Source of the DNA: CAYGVT01 sp964353355
GTDB taxonomy: Archaea; Thermoplasmatota; DTKX01; GCA-020343715
Assembly: GCA_964353355.1 (NCBI GenBank)
Contig: CAYGVT010000072.1
Coordinates: 1-26,652 of the forward strand
Length of the DNA: 26,652 bases
Direction: 5' to 3'
Shown: positions 17,012 through 24,740 of the stretch, in pieces
Layout of the letters: every line of letters begins with the position of its first letter
How positions within the stretch are numbered: the first letter of the stretch is position 1
Translations under genes and position numbers: made by a program
Notes under the pieces: generated by a model
Database searches by the model: none
The model's input: the letters and a program-made list of their open reading frames with translations, nothing else
Told to the model about the DNA's origin: nothing

Positions 17012-20000
17012 ATGAACAACCCGAGAACATGGTTCGTGCCCTTGCTGCTGACCGTCATCGTGTCCGCGCTCCTCGTTGCGGTGCTGCGCTCGCCCGCGGC
17101 GGACGCCTACACCCCTTGGAACCCCGTCACGATCGACGGCGACGCCGACCTGGCCAAGCAGGGCTGGCCCGGCTCGGGCACCCCCGGCGACCCCTACGTC
17201 ATCGGGGGGCTCGACATCGACGCCAGGGGTGCGCCCCACGCCATCCAGGTGAGCAGCACCAGCGCGTACCTGGTCATCCGCGACAACCGCCTCCACGGCA
17301 CGGGCGCCTCGAGCCCGGTCATGAAGTTCGGAAACGCCATCGGCCTGCTCGACTCCCTGAACGTCAGGGTCCTGGGCAACGAGCTCTTCGACAACGACGC
17401 CACGGGCATCCAGGCCATCCGCGTGCGCAACCTCGTCATCGACGGCAACGGCGTGCACGACAACCAGGTGGGCGTTTACCTCCAGCAGACATCCCTCTTC
17501 AGGGTCACCAACAACACCATCGCGGCGAGCGCGATGGAGGGGCTGAGGCTCGTGGATTGCGCCGAGGGCCGGCTGCACCACAACAACCTCATGGGCAACA
17601 GCGGCGGCGGCCAGCAGGCCACCGACTCGATGCCCCAGGACGTCTGGGACGACGGCCAGAAGGGGAACTACTGGAGTGACTACGAGCCGCGCTACCCGTC
17701 GGCCACCAACGACGGCACCGTCTGGGACACCCCCTACTTCGTGGGCCAGGGCAACGTGGCCCAGGACCGGTTCCCGCTGGTGCACATGGTCGACGTCTCG
17801 CCGCCGGCCGTCACCGACCTCTCTCCCGCGACGGCCACGACGGGCGACGCGGTCGCGCTCAGGGCGTCCGCGACCGACGACATCGGCGTCAAGGCCGTCA
17901 CGTTCGAGTACTGGTTCGGCGGATCCACGGCGATGATGACCATCGATGGCAGGTCGACGGGTACGGACGACTGGGAGGCGTCCCTCGTGGTCCCCTCCAG
18001 CTCCCTCGACGCGCTCCATTACGTCATCGTCGCCTCTGACGGAGCGGGCCTGACGTCACGCAGGTCGGGCAGCATCATCATCCTGGACAACGACGCGCCC
18101 GTCGCGAGGGCGGCCGGCAGCGCGACCGGCACGGTGGGGGACACCTTCACCCTGGACGCCACTCGCAGCCACGATGACATAGGTATCGTGAGATACACGT
18201 GGCGCGCCGTCTACGACGGCATCGAGGTGTGCCTCGACGGGGCGGTCGTGAAATTCACACCGCACCTCGCGGGCACCTATGTGTTCGAGCTCACGGTCAC
18301 TGACGCCGCGGGGCTGTGGTCGAGCGACCCGTACGCCGAGGACTCGGTGAGGGTCGTCGTGCTCGAGCCGGACCTCGACGGCGACGGGGTCGCGGACGCC
18401 TACGACCCGGACGTCGACGATGACGGCTACGGCACGAACCACGAGCTCGTGGGTGGCAGCGACCCGCGCGACAAGTCGTCCACCCCGCCCGACCTCGATG
18501 GCGACATGGTGCCCGACGCGCTCGACGACGACTGCGATGGCGACACCTATCCGGACGACCTCGAGGTCGCGCTAGGCAAGGACCCGAGGGACGCCTCGAG
18601 CGTGCCGGCGGACACCGACGGCGACGTGCTCCCAGACTACATCGACACGGACGACGACAACGACGGGCTCCTCGACACGTGGGAGTCCGTCCTGGGCACC
18701 AACCCCCTCGACCCCCGCTCCGTCGCCACGGACACGGACGGCGACGGCATGCCCGACGCCCTCGATACGGACAACGACAATGACAATTGGGGGAACGAGG
18801 TCGAGCTCGCGGCGGGCACGGACCCGCTCTCGGACACGTCGCGCCCGTCGGACATCGACGGGGACGGCGTGCCGGACTACCGCGACGACGACGACGACGG
18901 CGATGCCTACTTCGACTTCGTGGAGATCGCGGCGGGGTCCGACCCCTCATCGGGCTCGTCCAGCCCCGTGGACACCAACGGCGACGGACTGCTGGACTAC
19001 CTCGACGACGACAATGACGGCGACGGCTGGTCCGACACGGTCGAGGCCGAGCTGGGCTCGGACCCGAGGCTGGGCACCTCCAAGCCGGCAGACATGGACG
19101 CGGACGGGCTGGCGGACGCGCTCGACCCCGATTCGGACGGCGACGACATGCTGGACGCATGGGAGCTCGCCAACGGGCTCGACCCCGCGAGGCCGGCGGA
19201 CGCCCAGGCGGACTCGGACGGGGACGGCGTGAGCAACCTCGACGAGTACAAGCTGGGCACGGTCCCCAGGACGGTCGCCGCCGGGAGCACCGAGAGCTGC
19301 GACACCACGGGGTCGCTCATGACCGGCATCGCGTCCGGCGTCCTCATCACCGCGTCGATGATCGGGGTGGGCATCGCGTACAACCGCATCACGTGCGGGG
19401 GCAGCCCGCGGGGCAACAACCCCCTCTACCGGAACAACCGCGCGTCGTTCGGGCAGGCCAGGCATCACGACGAGGAGCTCGCCGGGACGGGCACCAGGCC
19501 CTCGAGCGCGAGCAGCAACCCCCTTCGCAAGGATTCGGGCAAGGAGGGGGTCAACCCCCTCAACGAATCAGGCAAGGGGCGCACGGGCTCCCCGTCGGAC
19601 GTCACGGTCAACGAGGGGGGCAAGAGGGCAGCGCCCCCGCCCCTGGGCACCTCTACGGTCCCGCGCCCCCAGCAGGACACGCCAAGGCCGCCGCGCGGGA
19701 TGGCCGGAGGCAGCGACGGTGGCTCTGGAACGACGCCCTCGCCTGAGGAGCGGAAGGTCCATGCGGTCCATTACGGCGAGGGCATAGAGGCCGGGGAGGG
19801 GTCCTCGGGCTACGCCATCAAGGAGCAGGGTGTCCGCTCATCCCAGGCGGTAGATGGTGTCGGCCTCCCGACCGGGAAGCGCGCATACGTCCTGCCGCAC
19901 GTGCTCGATTCGCGAGGCCGTGTCGCCGGGTCCGGCGGCGGCGGCGGCGGCGGCTCGGGCGGTGGAATCGCCATCGGCGAGGAGGGCGTGCAGGTGGCCA

Positions 20001-21607
20001 GCGGGACGGCGCAGGTGGGTAAGATGGCCATCAACTCGAAGGGCCTGCCCGGCAAGTCGAGCACGAAGAAGGAGAACCAGGCCGCCTCGCACAGGGCGGC
20101 CGATGGTCTGACGGTCACCGACGCGGACGGCGACACGGGCTCCGACGCCGTCACCGCGGAACCTGTCTTCAACCCAACGGATGTTGACGAGGACGGCCCG
20201 AGGCATGCCTCCAGGATGGCCATCAACGAGAAGGGCCTGCCCGGCAAGGGAACGAAGAAGGGGAACCAGGCCTCCTCGCACAGGACCTCGGGCGACGGAA
20301 CGACCCCGATGGACGGGGATGCGGACGGCGACGGGCTCCCCGACGACGTGCCACAGCCCCAGGGGATGGCCATCAACGAGAAGGGCCTGCCCGGGGACAA
20401 GCCGGTGAAGAAGGGCACGAAGACGTCAGCGCACAGGACCGCGGACGAGGGCGACGGGCCCATGGACGACGACTCCGATGACGATGGACTGGCGGAGCGC
20501 ATGGCCATCAACGAGAAGGGCCTGCCCGGCAAGGGAACGAAGAAGGGGAACCAGGCCACCTCGCACAGGACCTCGGGCGAGGGCGACGGGCCGACGGACG
20601 CGGACAGCGACGACGACGGCGTCTCGGATCACACCGGGAGGAGGCGCGTCGAGGTCCTGAAGTCCAACAAGCAGGGGGACCCGGACGCGAACAGGGCCTT
20701 CAACCAGAACAGCGCGCGGTCGAACAGGACAGGGCTGGCCGACACGGTCAGTGAGGGCGATGGCGGTTCCAGGGCCCAGGACCACAACAGCTCGCGGTCG
20801 AACAAGTCCGGGCTGGCGGACACGGGCGGGGACGGCCCCGGCGACCCGGGCCCGAGCAGGGCCCAGGACCACAACAGCTCGCGGTCGAACAAGTCCGGCA
20901 TAGCGGACGCCGACGGGGGCGGATCTCCCGACCTCCGGGCACAGAACAACGGCACCACGAGGTCGAACCGCACGGACAACCCTGTCTCGGGTGAGGGTGC
21001 GGACGGAACCGACGCGCGGCGCGCCGTCGTCCCAAAGCACGTGTTCGACACGACGGGCCGCTCGGTCCAGGGCGGCGTCGGTGCGGTCACAAACCCTGCT
21101 ACAGGCTCGCGTGGCGTCCTGGAGGCGGGTCCGTTCGAGGAGGGCACCCAGCTGTCGGCGAAGCAGGAGGGCGGGCGGCACACGCCGTTCCACAACAGGA
21201 TGACCTCGGCCGACAGCCCCATGAAGGAGGGGCCCGGGGTCGAGGGAGCGTCCGGGAAGAGCACGGCGACCGGCGTGGAGATGTTCAGGAAGGAGCCCTC
21301 CCCGGTTCAGTCCAGCGGGATGTCCAGCGACCCTGCGCACGGCACCGGGTCGTCTGGCGCGTCCCCCGAGATGAGGGGCATCGACAAGAAGGACATAAGG
21401 AGGAGGAGCGAGGGTCCAGATGGTTCCGGCAGGTCCGGGGCATCTGCCCCCGGCCACCGGGACGTCGGAGGCTACCGGGCCGCCGAGGCCCCATCCAGCG
21501 TCGACGGCACCTCCGGAGGAGCCGAGGCCGCTCAGTCGAGCGGGGCGGAGTCGACGAAGGAGCGCGGGGTCACCATCAACACGTCGCACGTGGAGTACGA
21601 GACGTGA
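17012..21607 (+). CDS. Surface protein: beta-helix, Ig/PKD-like domains, thrombospondin-3 repeats, membrane helix and long repetitive tail
   Basis: A 1531-residue protein from ATG 17012. A signal/anchor segment (FVPLLLTVIVSALLVAVLRS) spans residues 7-26. A NosD-like right-handed beta-helix follows (about 47-263), opening with the archaeal signature WPGSGTPGDPYVIGGLDID and closing with NYWSDY...DTPYF...DRFPLV. Next are one Ig-like and one PKD-like domain (about 265-450), then thrombospondin type-3 Ca2+-binding repeats (about 453-750). A hydrophobic helix lies at about 769-792 (GIASGVLITASMIGVGIAYN). Beyond it are some 740 residues of low-complexity, Gly/Ser/Asn/Lys-rich sequence. This includes a Gly run, four copies of a MAINEKGLPGK unit, and four copies of a RAQDHNSSRSNKSG unit. 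If the helix spans the membrane, the tail is cytoplasmic. I recognise no known domain in the tail. Confidence 0.85.
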   Translation: MNNPRTWFVPLLLTVIVSALLVAVLRSPAADAYTPWNPVTIDGDADLAKQGWPGSGTPGDPYVIGGLDIDARGAPHAIQVSSTSAYLVIRDNRLHGTGASSPVMKFGNAIGLLDSLNVRVLGNELFDNDATGIQAIRVRNLVIDGNGVHDNQVGVYLQQTSLFRVTNNTIAASAMEGLRLVDCAEGRLHHNNLMGNSGGGQQATDSMPQDVWDDGQKGNYWSDYEPRYPSATNDGTVWDTPYFVGQGNVAQDRFPLVHMVDVSPPAVTDLSPATATTGDAVALRASATDDIGVKAVTFEYWFGGSTAMMTIDGRSTGTDDWEASLVVPSSSLDALHYVIVASDGAGLTSRRSGSIIILDNDAPVARAAGSATGTVGDTFTLDATRSHDDIGIVRYTWRAVYDGIEVCLDGAVVKFTPHLAGTYVFELTVTDAAGLWSSDPYAEDSVRVVVLEPDLDGDGVADAYDPDVDDDGYGTNHELVGGSDPRDKSSTPPDLDGDMVPDALDDDCDGDTYPDDLEVALGKDPRDASSVPADTDGDVLPDYIDTDDDNDGLLDTWESVLGTNPLDPRSVATDTDGDGMPDALDTDNDNDNWGNEVELAAGTDPLSDTSRPSDIDGDGVPDYRDDDDDGDAYFDFVEIAAGSDPSSGSSSPVDTNGDGLLDYLDDDNDGDGWSDTVEAELGSDPRLGTSKPADMDADGLADALDPDSDGDDMLDAWELANGLDPARPADAQADSDGDGVSNLDEYKLGTVPRTVAAGSTESCDTTGSLMTGIASGVLITASMIGVGIAYNRITCGGSPRGNNPLYRNNRASFGQARHHDEELAGTGTRPSSASSNPLRKDSGKEGVNPLNESGKGRTGSPSDVTVNEGGKRAAPPPLGTSTVPRPQQDTPRPPRGMAGGSDGGSGTTPSPEERKVHAVHYGEGIEAGEGSSGYAIKEQGVRSSQAVDGVGLPTGKRAYVLPHVLDSRGRVAGSGGGGGGGSGGGIAIGEEGVQVASGTAQVGKMAINSKGLPGKSSTKKENQAASHRAADGLTVTDADGDTGSDAVTAEPVFNPTDVDEDGPRHASRMAINEKGLPGKGTKKGNQASSHRTSGDGTTPMDGDADGDGLPDDVPQPQGMAINEKGLPGDKPVKKGTKTSAHRTADEGDGPMDDDSDDDGLAERMAINEKGLPGKGTKKGNQATSHRTSGEGDGPTDADSDDDGVSDHTGRRRVEVLKSNKQGDPDANRAFNQNSARSNRTGLADTVSEGDGGSRAQDHNSSRSNKSGLADTGGDGPGDPGPSRAQDHNSSRSNKSGIADADGGGSPDLRAQNNGTTRSNRTDNPVSGEGADGTDARRAVVPKHVFDTTGRSVQGGVGAVTNPATGSRGVLEAGPFEEGTQLSAKQEGGRHTPFHNRMTSADSPMKEGPGVEGASGKSTATGVEMFRKEPSPVQSSGMSSDPAHGTGSSGASPEMRGIDKKDIRRRSEGPDGSGRSGASAPGHRDVGGYRAAEAPSSVDGTSGGAEAAQSSGAESTKERGVTINTSHVEYET
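20024..20640 (+). repeat. Four tandem coding repeats with MAINEKGLPGK core
   Basis: Units begin at 20024, 20216, 20366 and 20501 (spacings 192, 150 and 135 bases). Each has MAIN[E/S]KGLPG, a lysine cluster, then '[S/A]SHRT' and an acidic DxDxDG stretch of thrombospondin-3 character. The second and fourth units are nearly identical in DNA over about 70 bases, which suggests recent duplication or gene conversion. Confidence 0.85.
20690..20985 (+). repeat. Four tandem coding repeats with R-A-x-(D/N)-x-N-(S/T)-x-R-S-N core
   Basis: Units read RAFNQNSARSNRTGLAD, RAQDHNSSRSNKSGLAD, RAQDHNSSRSNKSGIAD and RAQNNGTTRSNRTDNP, separated by Gly/Asp-rich spacers. The middle two have almost identical DNA. 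They follow the MAINEKGLPGK array in the same reading frame and are part of the same tail. Confidence 0.85.
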
Positions 21608-21764
21608 TAGGGCGAGAGATGGGTGGCGTGGACGCGAGCGCCAGGGGGGCCACAAGGACAGGGACCCTCCATCCTTGGCATGGTGGAGTTACCATTTTCG
21701 AGGGACCATGCACCATGCCCAGGACGATGACGGAAGACGGATGCTCGACCACGTCGCACTGCGA

Positions 21765-22145
21765 TCAGTAGGGCCGGAGGACCTCCACACCGGGGATCCT
21801 CGAGAGATGCCTCGTGTCCAGGGTGCAGATGGGGATGCCGAGCCCAGCGGCGGTCTTGCCGATGAGGATGTCCATTACCTCGAGACCGCTCTCGGGCATG
21901 GTCTGCACGTATCGCTCGAGGGCGCGCTCCAGGTCCTGGGAGGTGGGCCATATGACACGGAACCTCCCCACGAGCTCCGAGTGGAGGCGTCGCATCTCGG
22001 ACTTGTCCCTGCATCCCTGGAGGAGTTCGAGAACCACGAACCCAGGGCGGGCGAGCTCCTCTTCGCCCTGCGCCTCCAGCCAGGTGAGCGCACCAGGCGC
22101 TCCTCTGAGGTAGGCGACCAGCACGCTCGTGTCGATGGCTATCAT
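21765..22145 (-). CDS. vapC: PIN-domain ribonuclease, VapC-type toxin
   Basis: A 126-residue PIN protein of normal length. The four acidic residues that hold the metal are all present: D5 (MIAIDTSVLVAYL), E40 (FVVLELLQG), D92 (GLEVMDILIG) and D110 (ICTLDTRHL). VapC toxins cleave RNA, usually tRNA or rRNA. The start ATG 22145 overlaps the stop of the upstream vapB-like remnant by 4 bases (ATGA), the usual vapBC arrangement. The antitoxin's 5' half is missing, so this toxin may be silent or neutralised in trans. It converges on the surface-protein gene, and the 157 bases between them show no gene. Confidence 0.9.
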   Translation of the reverse strand: MIAIDTSVLVAYLRGAPGALTWLEAQGEEELARPGFVVLELLQGCRDKSEMRRLHSELVGRFRVIWPTSQDLERALERYVQTMPESGLEVMDILIGKTAAGLGIPICTLDTRHLSRIPGVEVLRPY

Positions 22146-22270
22146 GGATAGCCCCCGCGTCTGCTGGCCCGCCTGCGGAGCTCCTCGGCGAACTCGGCGC
22201 TGTCCACGATGTCCACCCTCCCGGCCCACAGGCCGCCGAGCCCGGTGTCGAGGAGCTTCCTGGCGGTGAG
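22142..22270 (-). pseudogene. vapB: 3' remnant of a VapB-type antitoxin gene
   Basis: The last roughly 42 codons read ALTARKLLDTGLGGLWAGRV then DIVDSAEFAEELRRRASRR. This resembles the C-terminus of archaeal and cyanobacterial VapB proteins ('LTAGDLL.SGLVGLW.DR.DI.DS.EFAR.LRE.A'). The N-terminal DNA-binding half is absent. Upstream of about 22270 the opposite strand encodes an unrelated Ig-like domain, and no convincing start codon lies near the junction. The frame stays open further, but only as a shadow of that domain. The 4-base overlap with vapC is intact. Confidence 0.65.
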
Positions 22271-23001
22271 GGCTTCTGGAGCTGCAGCGCGCCCCTCGTG
22301 CTGGGCGACGGCACCTGGACGTTCACGGTGCGAGCACTGGACGCGGTAGGGAACGAGGCGAGCTGGAGCTGCGTGGTGAGGCGCGACAGCACCGCGCCGA
22401 GGCTCGACATGTGGCCGCCGATACCGGAGGAATGCGAGACGCCGGTACTGATGGTGACCGGCAAGACCGACGAGGCGGTCGGGATGGTCCTCATCAACGG
22501 GCAGCCCTTCCCCGTCGTCGATGGCGATTTCAGCATCGTTTGGCGCCTGGAGGAGGGGCGGAATGATACATTCGTCGAGGCATGGGACGCGGCCGGGAAC
22601 CACGCGTCCCTCGGCCATACCGTGCTCTACAGCGACGGGCCGCCCGGGCTCCGGCTGCTCGTCCCGAGGGGGAGCGATGGCCCGAGCGTCCATGTTCGGG
22701 GGACCACCGACGCCAACGTGGGGATGGTGTGGGTGGATGGGGTGCCTGCGAGCTGGTGAACGAATCGTTCGACGCGGTCGTGGGGCTGGTGAAGGGCAAG
22801 AACCGCATCACGGTCGGGGTGGTGGACCCTGCAGGGAACGCGAGGGCGGAGGTGGTCGTGGTGAGGTACGGGGCCACCTGGCCCGAGGCCGGGCCGGTCG
22901 CGGCGGTGGTGGCCGGCGCGGTGGCGGCGAGGTGGGCGATGCTGGGGAGGAAGGTTAGTAGGGGAAGGCCGCGCGCGGCCCAGGGCCGGGGCGCCGACTG
23001 A
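22262..23001 (+). pseudogene. Decayed surface-protein C-terminus, copy A (5' truncated, frameshifted)
   Basis: Open from the junction: GFWSCSAPLVLGDGTWTFTV, then RALDAVGN, is an Ig-like domain. A second domain (LDMWPPIPEECETPVLMVTG ... VEAWDAAGNHAS) and a third (VHVRGTTDANVGMVWVDGVP) are of the Glucodextranase_B/Big_9 type. The frame ends at TGA 22757. Compared with copy C (36 bases), the stretch after GTGCC has 35 bases, so one base is lost near 22745-22755. After the shift, the homology resumes as ESFDAVVGLVKGKNRITV, then VVDPAGN, then a GATWPEAGP motif and a membrane helix (VAAVVAGAVAARWAML), ending at 22999-23001. It lacks a start and cannot make the full product. Confidence 0.75.
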
Positions 23002-23092
23002 GCCAGCTGTACGGTGATTGGGCAGGGATGCGAAAGTTGAAAATCGATTTTCAACTTCTGCGCGAAAGTCGAAAACGCACTTTTAACTTCTG
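22703..23092 (+). repeat. About 390-bp direct repeat, copy A
   Basis: Similar in sequence and length to 25817-26210 (copy C). It runs from the ACCACCGAC...AACGTGGGGATGG start of the last Ig-like domain, through the membrane helix, and across the palindrome block downstream. Part of the same unit is seen at 24567-24740 (copy B). Confidence 0.8.
23031..23092. repeat. Palindrome block A (GTTGAAAATC inverted repeats)
   Basis: A perfect 24-bp palindrome lies at 23034-23057, with half-site AAGTTGAAAATC. It is followed by an imperfect inverted repeat (AAAGTCGAAAACG / CTTTTAACTT, 23063-23090). The block follows the decayed gene A and lies 130-190 bases before the ATPase start. It could be an operator, a terminator or a recombination site; sequence alone does not decide. 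Confidence 0.75.
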
Positions 23093-23134
23093 CAAGAAGG
23101 GGGATGATGGCCCCCGAATACTGCTTGGTACATT

Positions 23135-23154
23135 TTGTCGACCATGGTCGACAA
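23135..23154. promoter_or_regulatory. Palindromic operator-like site 1 upstream of the ATPase gene
   Basis: A perfect 20-bp palindrome with half-site TTGTCGACCA. It shares the outer TTGTCGA with site 2 at 23166-23187. The two centres are 32 bases apart, about three helical turns, so one protein could bind both on the same face of the DNA. Confidence 0.55.
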
Positions 23155-23165
23155 TAAAACTCATT

Positions 23166-23187
23166 TTTGTCGATTATAATCGACAAA
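23166..23187. promoter_or_regulatory. Palindromic operator-like site 2, touching the ATPase TATA box
   Basis: A perfect 22-bp palindrome with half-site TTTGTCGATTA. Its right arm runs into the TATA box at 23185, over the place where the BRE would be. Binding there should block transcription-factor access. Confidence 0.6.
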
Positions 23188-23196
23188 TATATAAAC
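23185..23196 (+). promoter_or_regulatory. TATA box of the ATPase gene, probable leaderless transcript
   Basis: AAATATATAAAC is the best archaeal TATA match in the window. Its centre is about 28 bases before ATG 23219, so transcription should start at or within a few bases of the start codon. No ribosome site precedes the ATG. Confidence 0.7.
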
Positions 23197-23218
23197 CCCG
23201 GATGACAATGTCCATCGC

Positions 23219-24526
23219 ATGCCCCTACAGGCAGAGCTGCTGAGCGGCCTGCTGCACCAGATGAACCCATGGTGGGACCGTGGCTCGGTCCCACCGGCCA
23301 TGCTGGGCGTGCCACGCCCCGCGCCGCACGGCCAGCTCCGGGATGCCCTCCATGCCCATCGCATCGCGCTCGTGACGGGCCCGAGGAGGAGCGGCAAGAC
23401 CACCATCCTCTACCAGCATGTGCAGGGGCTCATCGACTCCGGCGAGTCGCCCGACAGGGTGCTCTACGTGATGCTCGACCATCCCCTCCTTGCGGGTGCC
23501 GACGCCATCGGGGAGACCATCGAGCATTTCATGGCCGAGTTCCGGCACCCGCGGGGGAGGCCGCTGCACATCCTGCTGGACGAGGCCCATCGCTCGGCGA
23601 GGTGGGGGACGTGGGCCAAGACGGTCCACGACGTATACAGGTTCCCCCTGGTCCTCTCCGGCTCCTCCGCGATGGAGCTCGAGGCTGGGGCCATGGGGGA
23701 GCTGACCGGGCGCCACGAGCCCGTGCGGGTGAGGCCCTTGGGGCTCCGGGAGTACATGGACTTCAGGGGGCTCGCGCATTCCAGGGGCGATGAGCACGTC
23801 ATGCCGCGGATCGTGGACGACTACCTGAGGACCGGCGGGTTCCCCGAGGCGGTGCTGGACCCCGAGGAGGCGTCGAGGCGCTCCAGGCTCCTGCGGCTGT
23901 TCGATGACATCCTGCTCGGTGACATCGTCGGCGCATATCCCATCAGGGACGTCGCCACGCTGCGCGACGTGGCCGCGCTCGTGCTCTCCTCGACCGGCAC
24001 GCCGGTCTCCTTCAACAAGATATCGAAGGCCACGGGCTGCTCCGTGGACACCGCCAAGGATTACGTGGGGCACATGGTGGCGTGCCATCTTGTCTCCGAG
24101 GTGCCGTTCCACTCCAGGTCCGCCAAGGAGAGGGCGAGGAACGCCTCCAAGTATTATCCGGTGGACACGGGCATGCTGGACACGATAACCGGCGGGGCGC
24201 CGAGGGGCATCCTCGCGGAGACGGCCGTCCTCAACGCGCTCACGGCCAGTGGGTCGGGCAGGGCGGTGCCCGTGGGCTACTGGAAGGAGGGGAGGGAGGT
24301 GGACTTCGTGCTGGGCGGGCGCCCCATCAGGGCCTACGAGGTCAAGTACCGCGATGCCCTGGACGAGGGGGACCTGAGGGGCGTGCGGGCCCTCCTCGGG
24401 AGGAGGGCCGGGGCCAGCGTCACCGTTGTGACGCGCTCCTACTCAGACCAAATGGACATAGGCGGGACCGAGGTGACGATGGTGCCGATGTGGAGGCTCC
24501 TCCTCGGGAGGGAAGGTCCCGCGTAA
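23219..24526 (+). CDS. AAA ATPase with DUF4143-type C-terminus (AAA_14 family)
   Basis: A 435-residue protein of usual length. Walker A is GPRRSGKT (54-61), Walker B is HILLDEAH (117-124), and LSGSSA (147-152) fits the sensor strand. The segment RPLGLREYMDF (172-182) and the TGGFPEAV motif (205-212) are typical of the family. A winged helix follows (FNKISKATGCSVDTAKDYVG, 265-284). The C-terminal domain carries a nuclease-like E-x-D...E-V-K pattern (REVDFVLGG 359-367; YEVKYRD 373-379), reminiscent of the PD-(D/E)XK fold. Such ATPases are numerous in archaeal accessory regions, and their role is not settled (defence, DNA transactions and TA-like functions have all been proposed). It is flanked by decayed surface-gene copies A and B and has its own strong promoter with two palindromes. 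Confidence 0.88.
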   Translation: MPLQAELLSGLLHQMNPWWDRGSVPPAMLGVPRPAPHGQLRDALHAHRIALVTGPRRSGKTTILYQHVQGLIDSGESPDRVLYVMLDHPLLAGADAIGETIEHFMAEFRHPRGRPLHILLDEAHRSARWGTWAKTVHDVYRFPLVLSGSSAMELEAGAMGELTGRHEPVRVRPLGLREYMDFRGLAHSRGDEHVMPRIVDDYLRTGGFPEAVLDPEEASRRSRLLRLFDDILLGDIVGAYPIRDVATLRDVAALVLSSTGTPVSFNKISKATGCSVDTAKDYVGHMVACHLVSEVPFHSRSAKERARNASKYYPVDTGMLDTITGGAPRGILAETAVLNALTASGSGRAVPVGYWKEGREVDFVLGGRPIRAYEVKYRDALDEGDLRGVRALLGRRAGASVTVVTRSYSDQMDIGGTEVTMVPMWRLLLGREGPA

Positions 24527-24566
24527 GTGCCTCGTTGGGAGCGAGCCGGGCGGAAGGGATTGTCTG

Positions 24567-24740
24567 GTCGTGAGGCTGGTGAAGGGCAGGAACCGCATCA
24601 CGGTCGAGGCGGTGGACCCGGCGGGGAACATGCGGTCGGAGGCGGTCGAGATGAGGCACGGGGCGACCTGGCCCGAGGCCGGGCCGGTCGCGGCGGTGGT
24701 GGCCGGCATCCTGCTGGTGAGGTAGGTGATGCCGGGGTGG
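24567..24740 (+). pseudogene. Decayed surface-protein C-terminus, copy B
   Basis: It starts abruptly 40 bases after the ATPase stop: VVRLVKGRNRITVEAVDPAG, then an N and a short strand, then GATWPEAGPVAAVVAGILLV. This is colinear with copies A and C. In A and C the next codons read AGG TGG GCG ATG CTG GGG. Here they read AGG TAG GTG ATG CCG GGG, so a Trp codon has become a stop (24723-24725), and homology continues for some 15 bases beyond it. It has no start codon context and no palindrome block downstream. Confidence 0.7.

Noticed and set aside
16844..18019. Minus-strand open frame across the divergent promoter and beta-helix region
   Set aside because: It overlaps the ribosome site and signal peptide of a convincing plus-strand gene and has no domain.
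20426..21655. Minus-strand open frame with apparent repeats opposite the repetitive tail
   Set aside because: Its repeats are the reverse complement of the in-frame plus-strand repeats.
22271..22693. 5' extension of the vapB frame on the minus strand
   Set aside because: Open by chance opposite the Ig-like remnant. The translation does not look like an antitoxin N-terminus.
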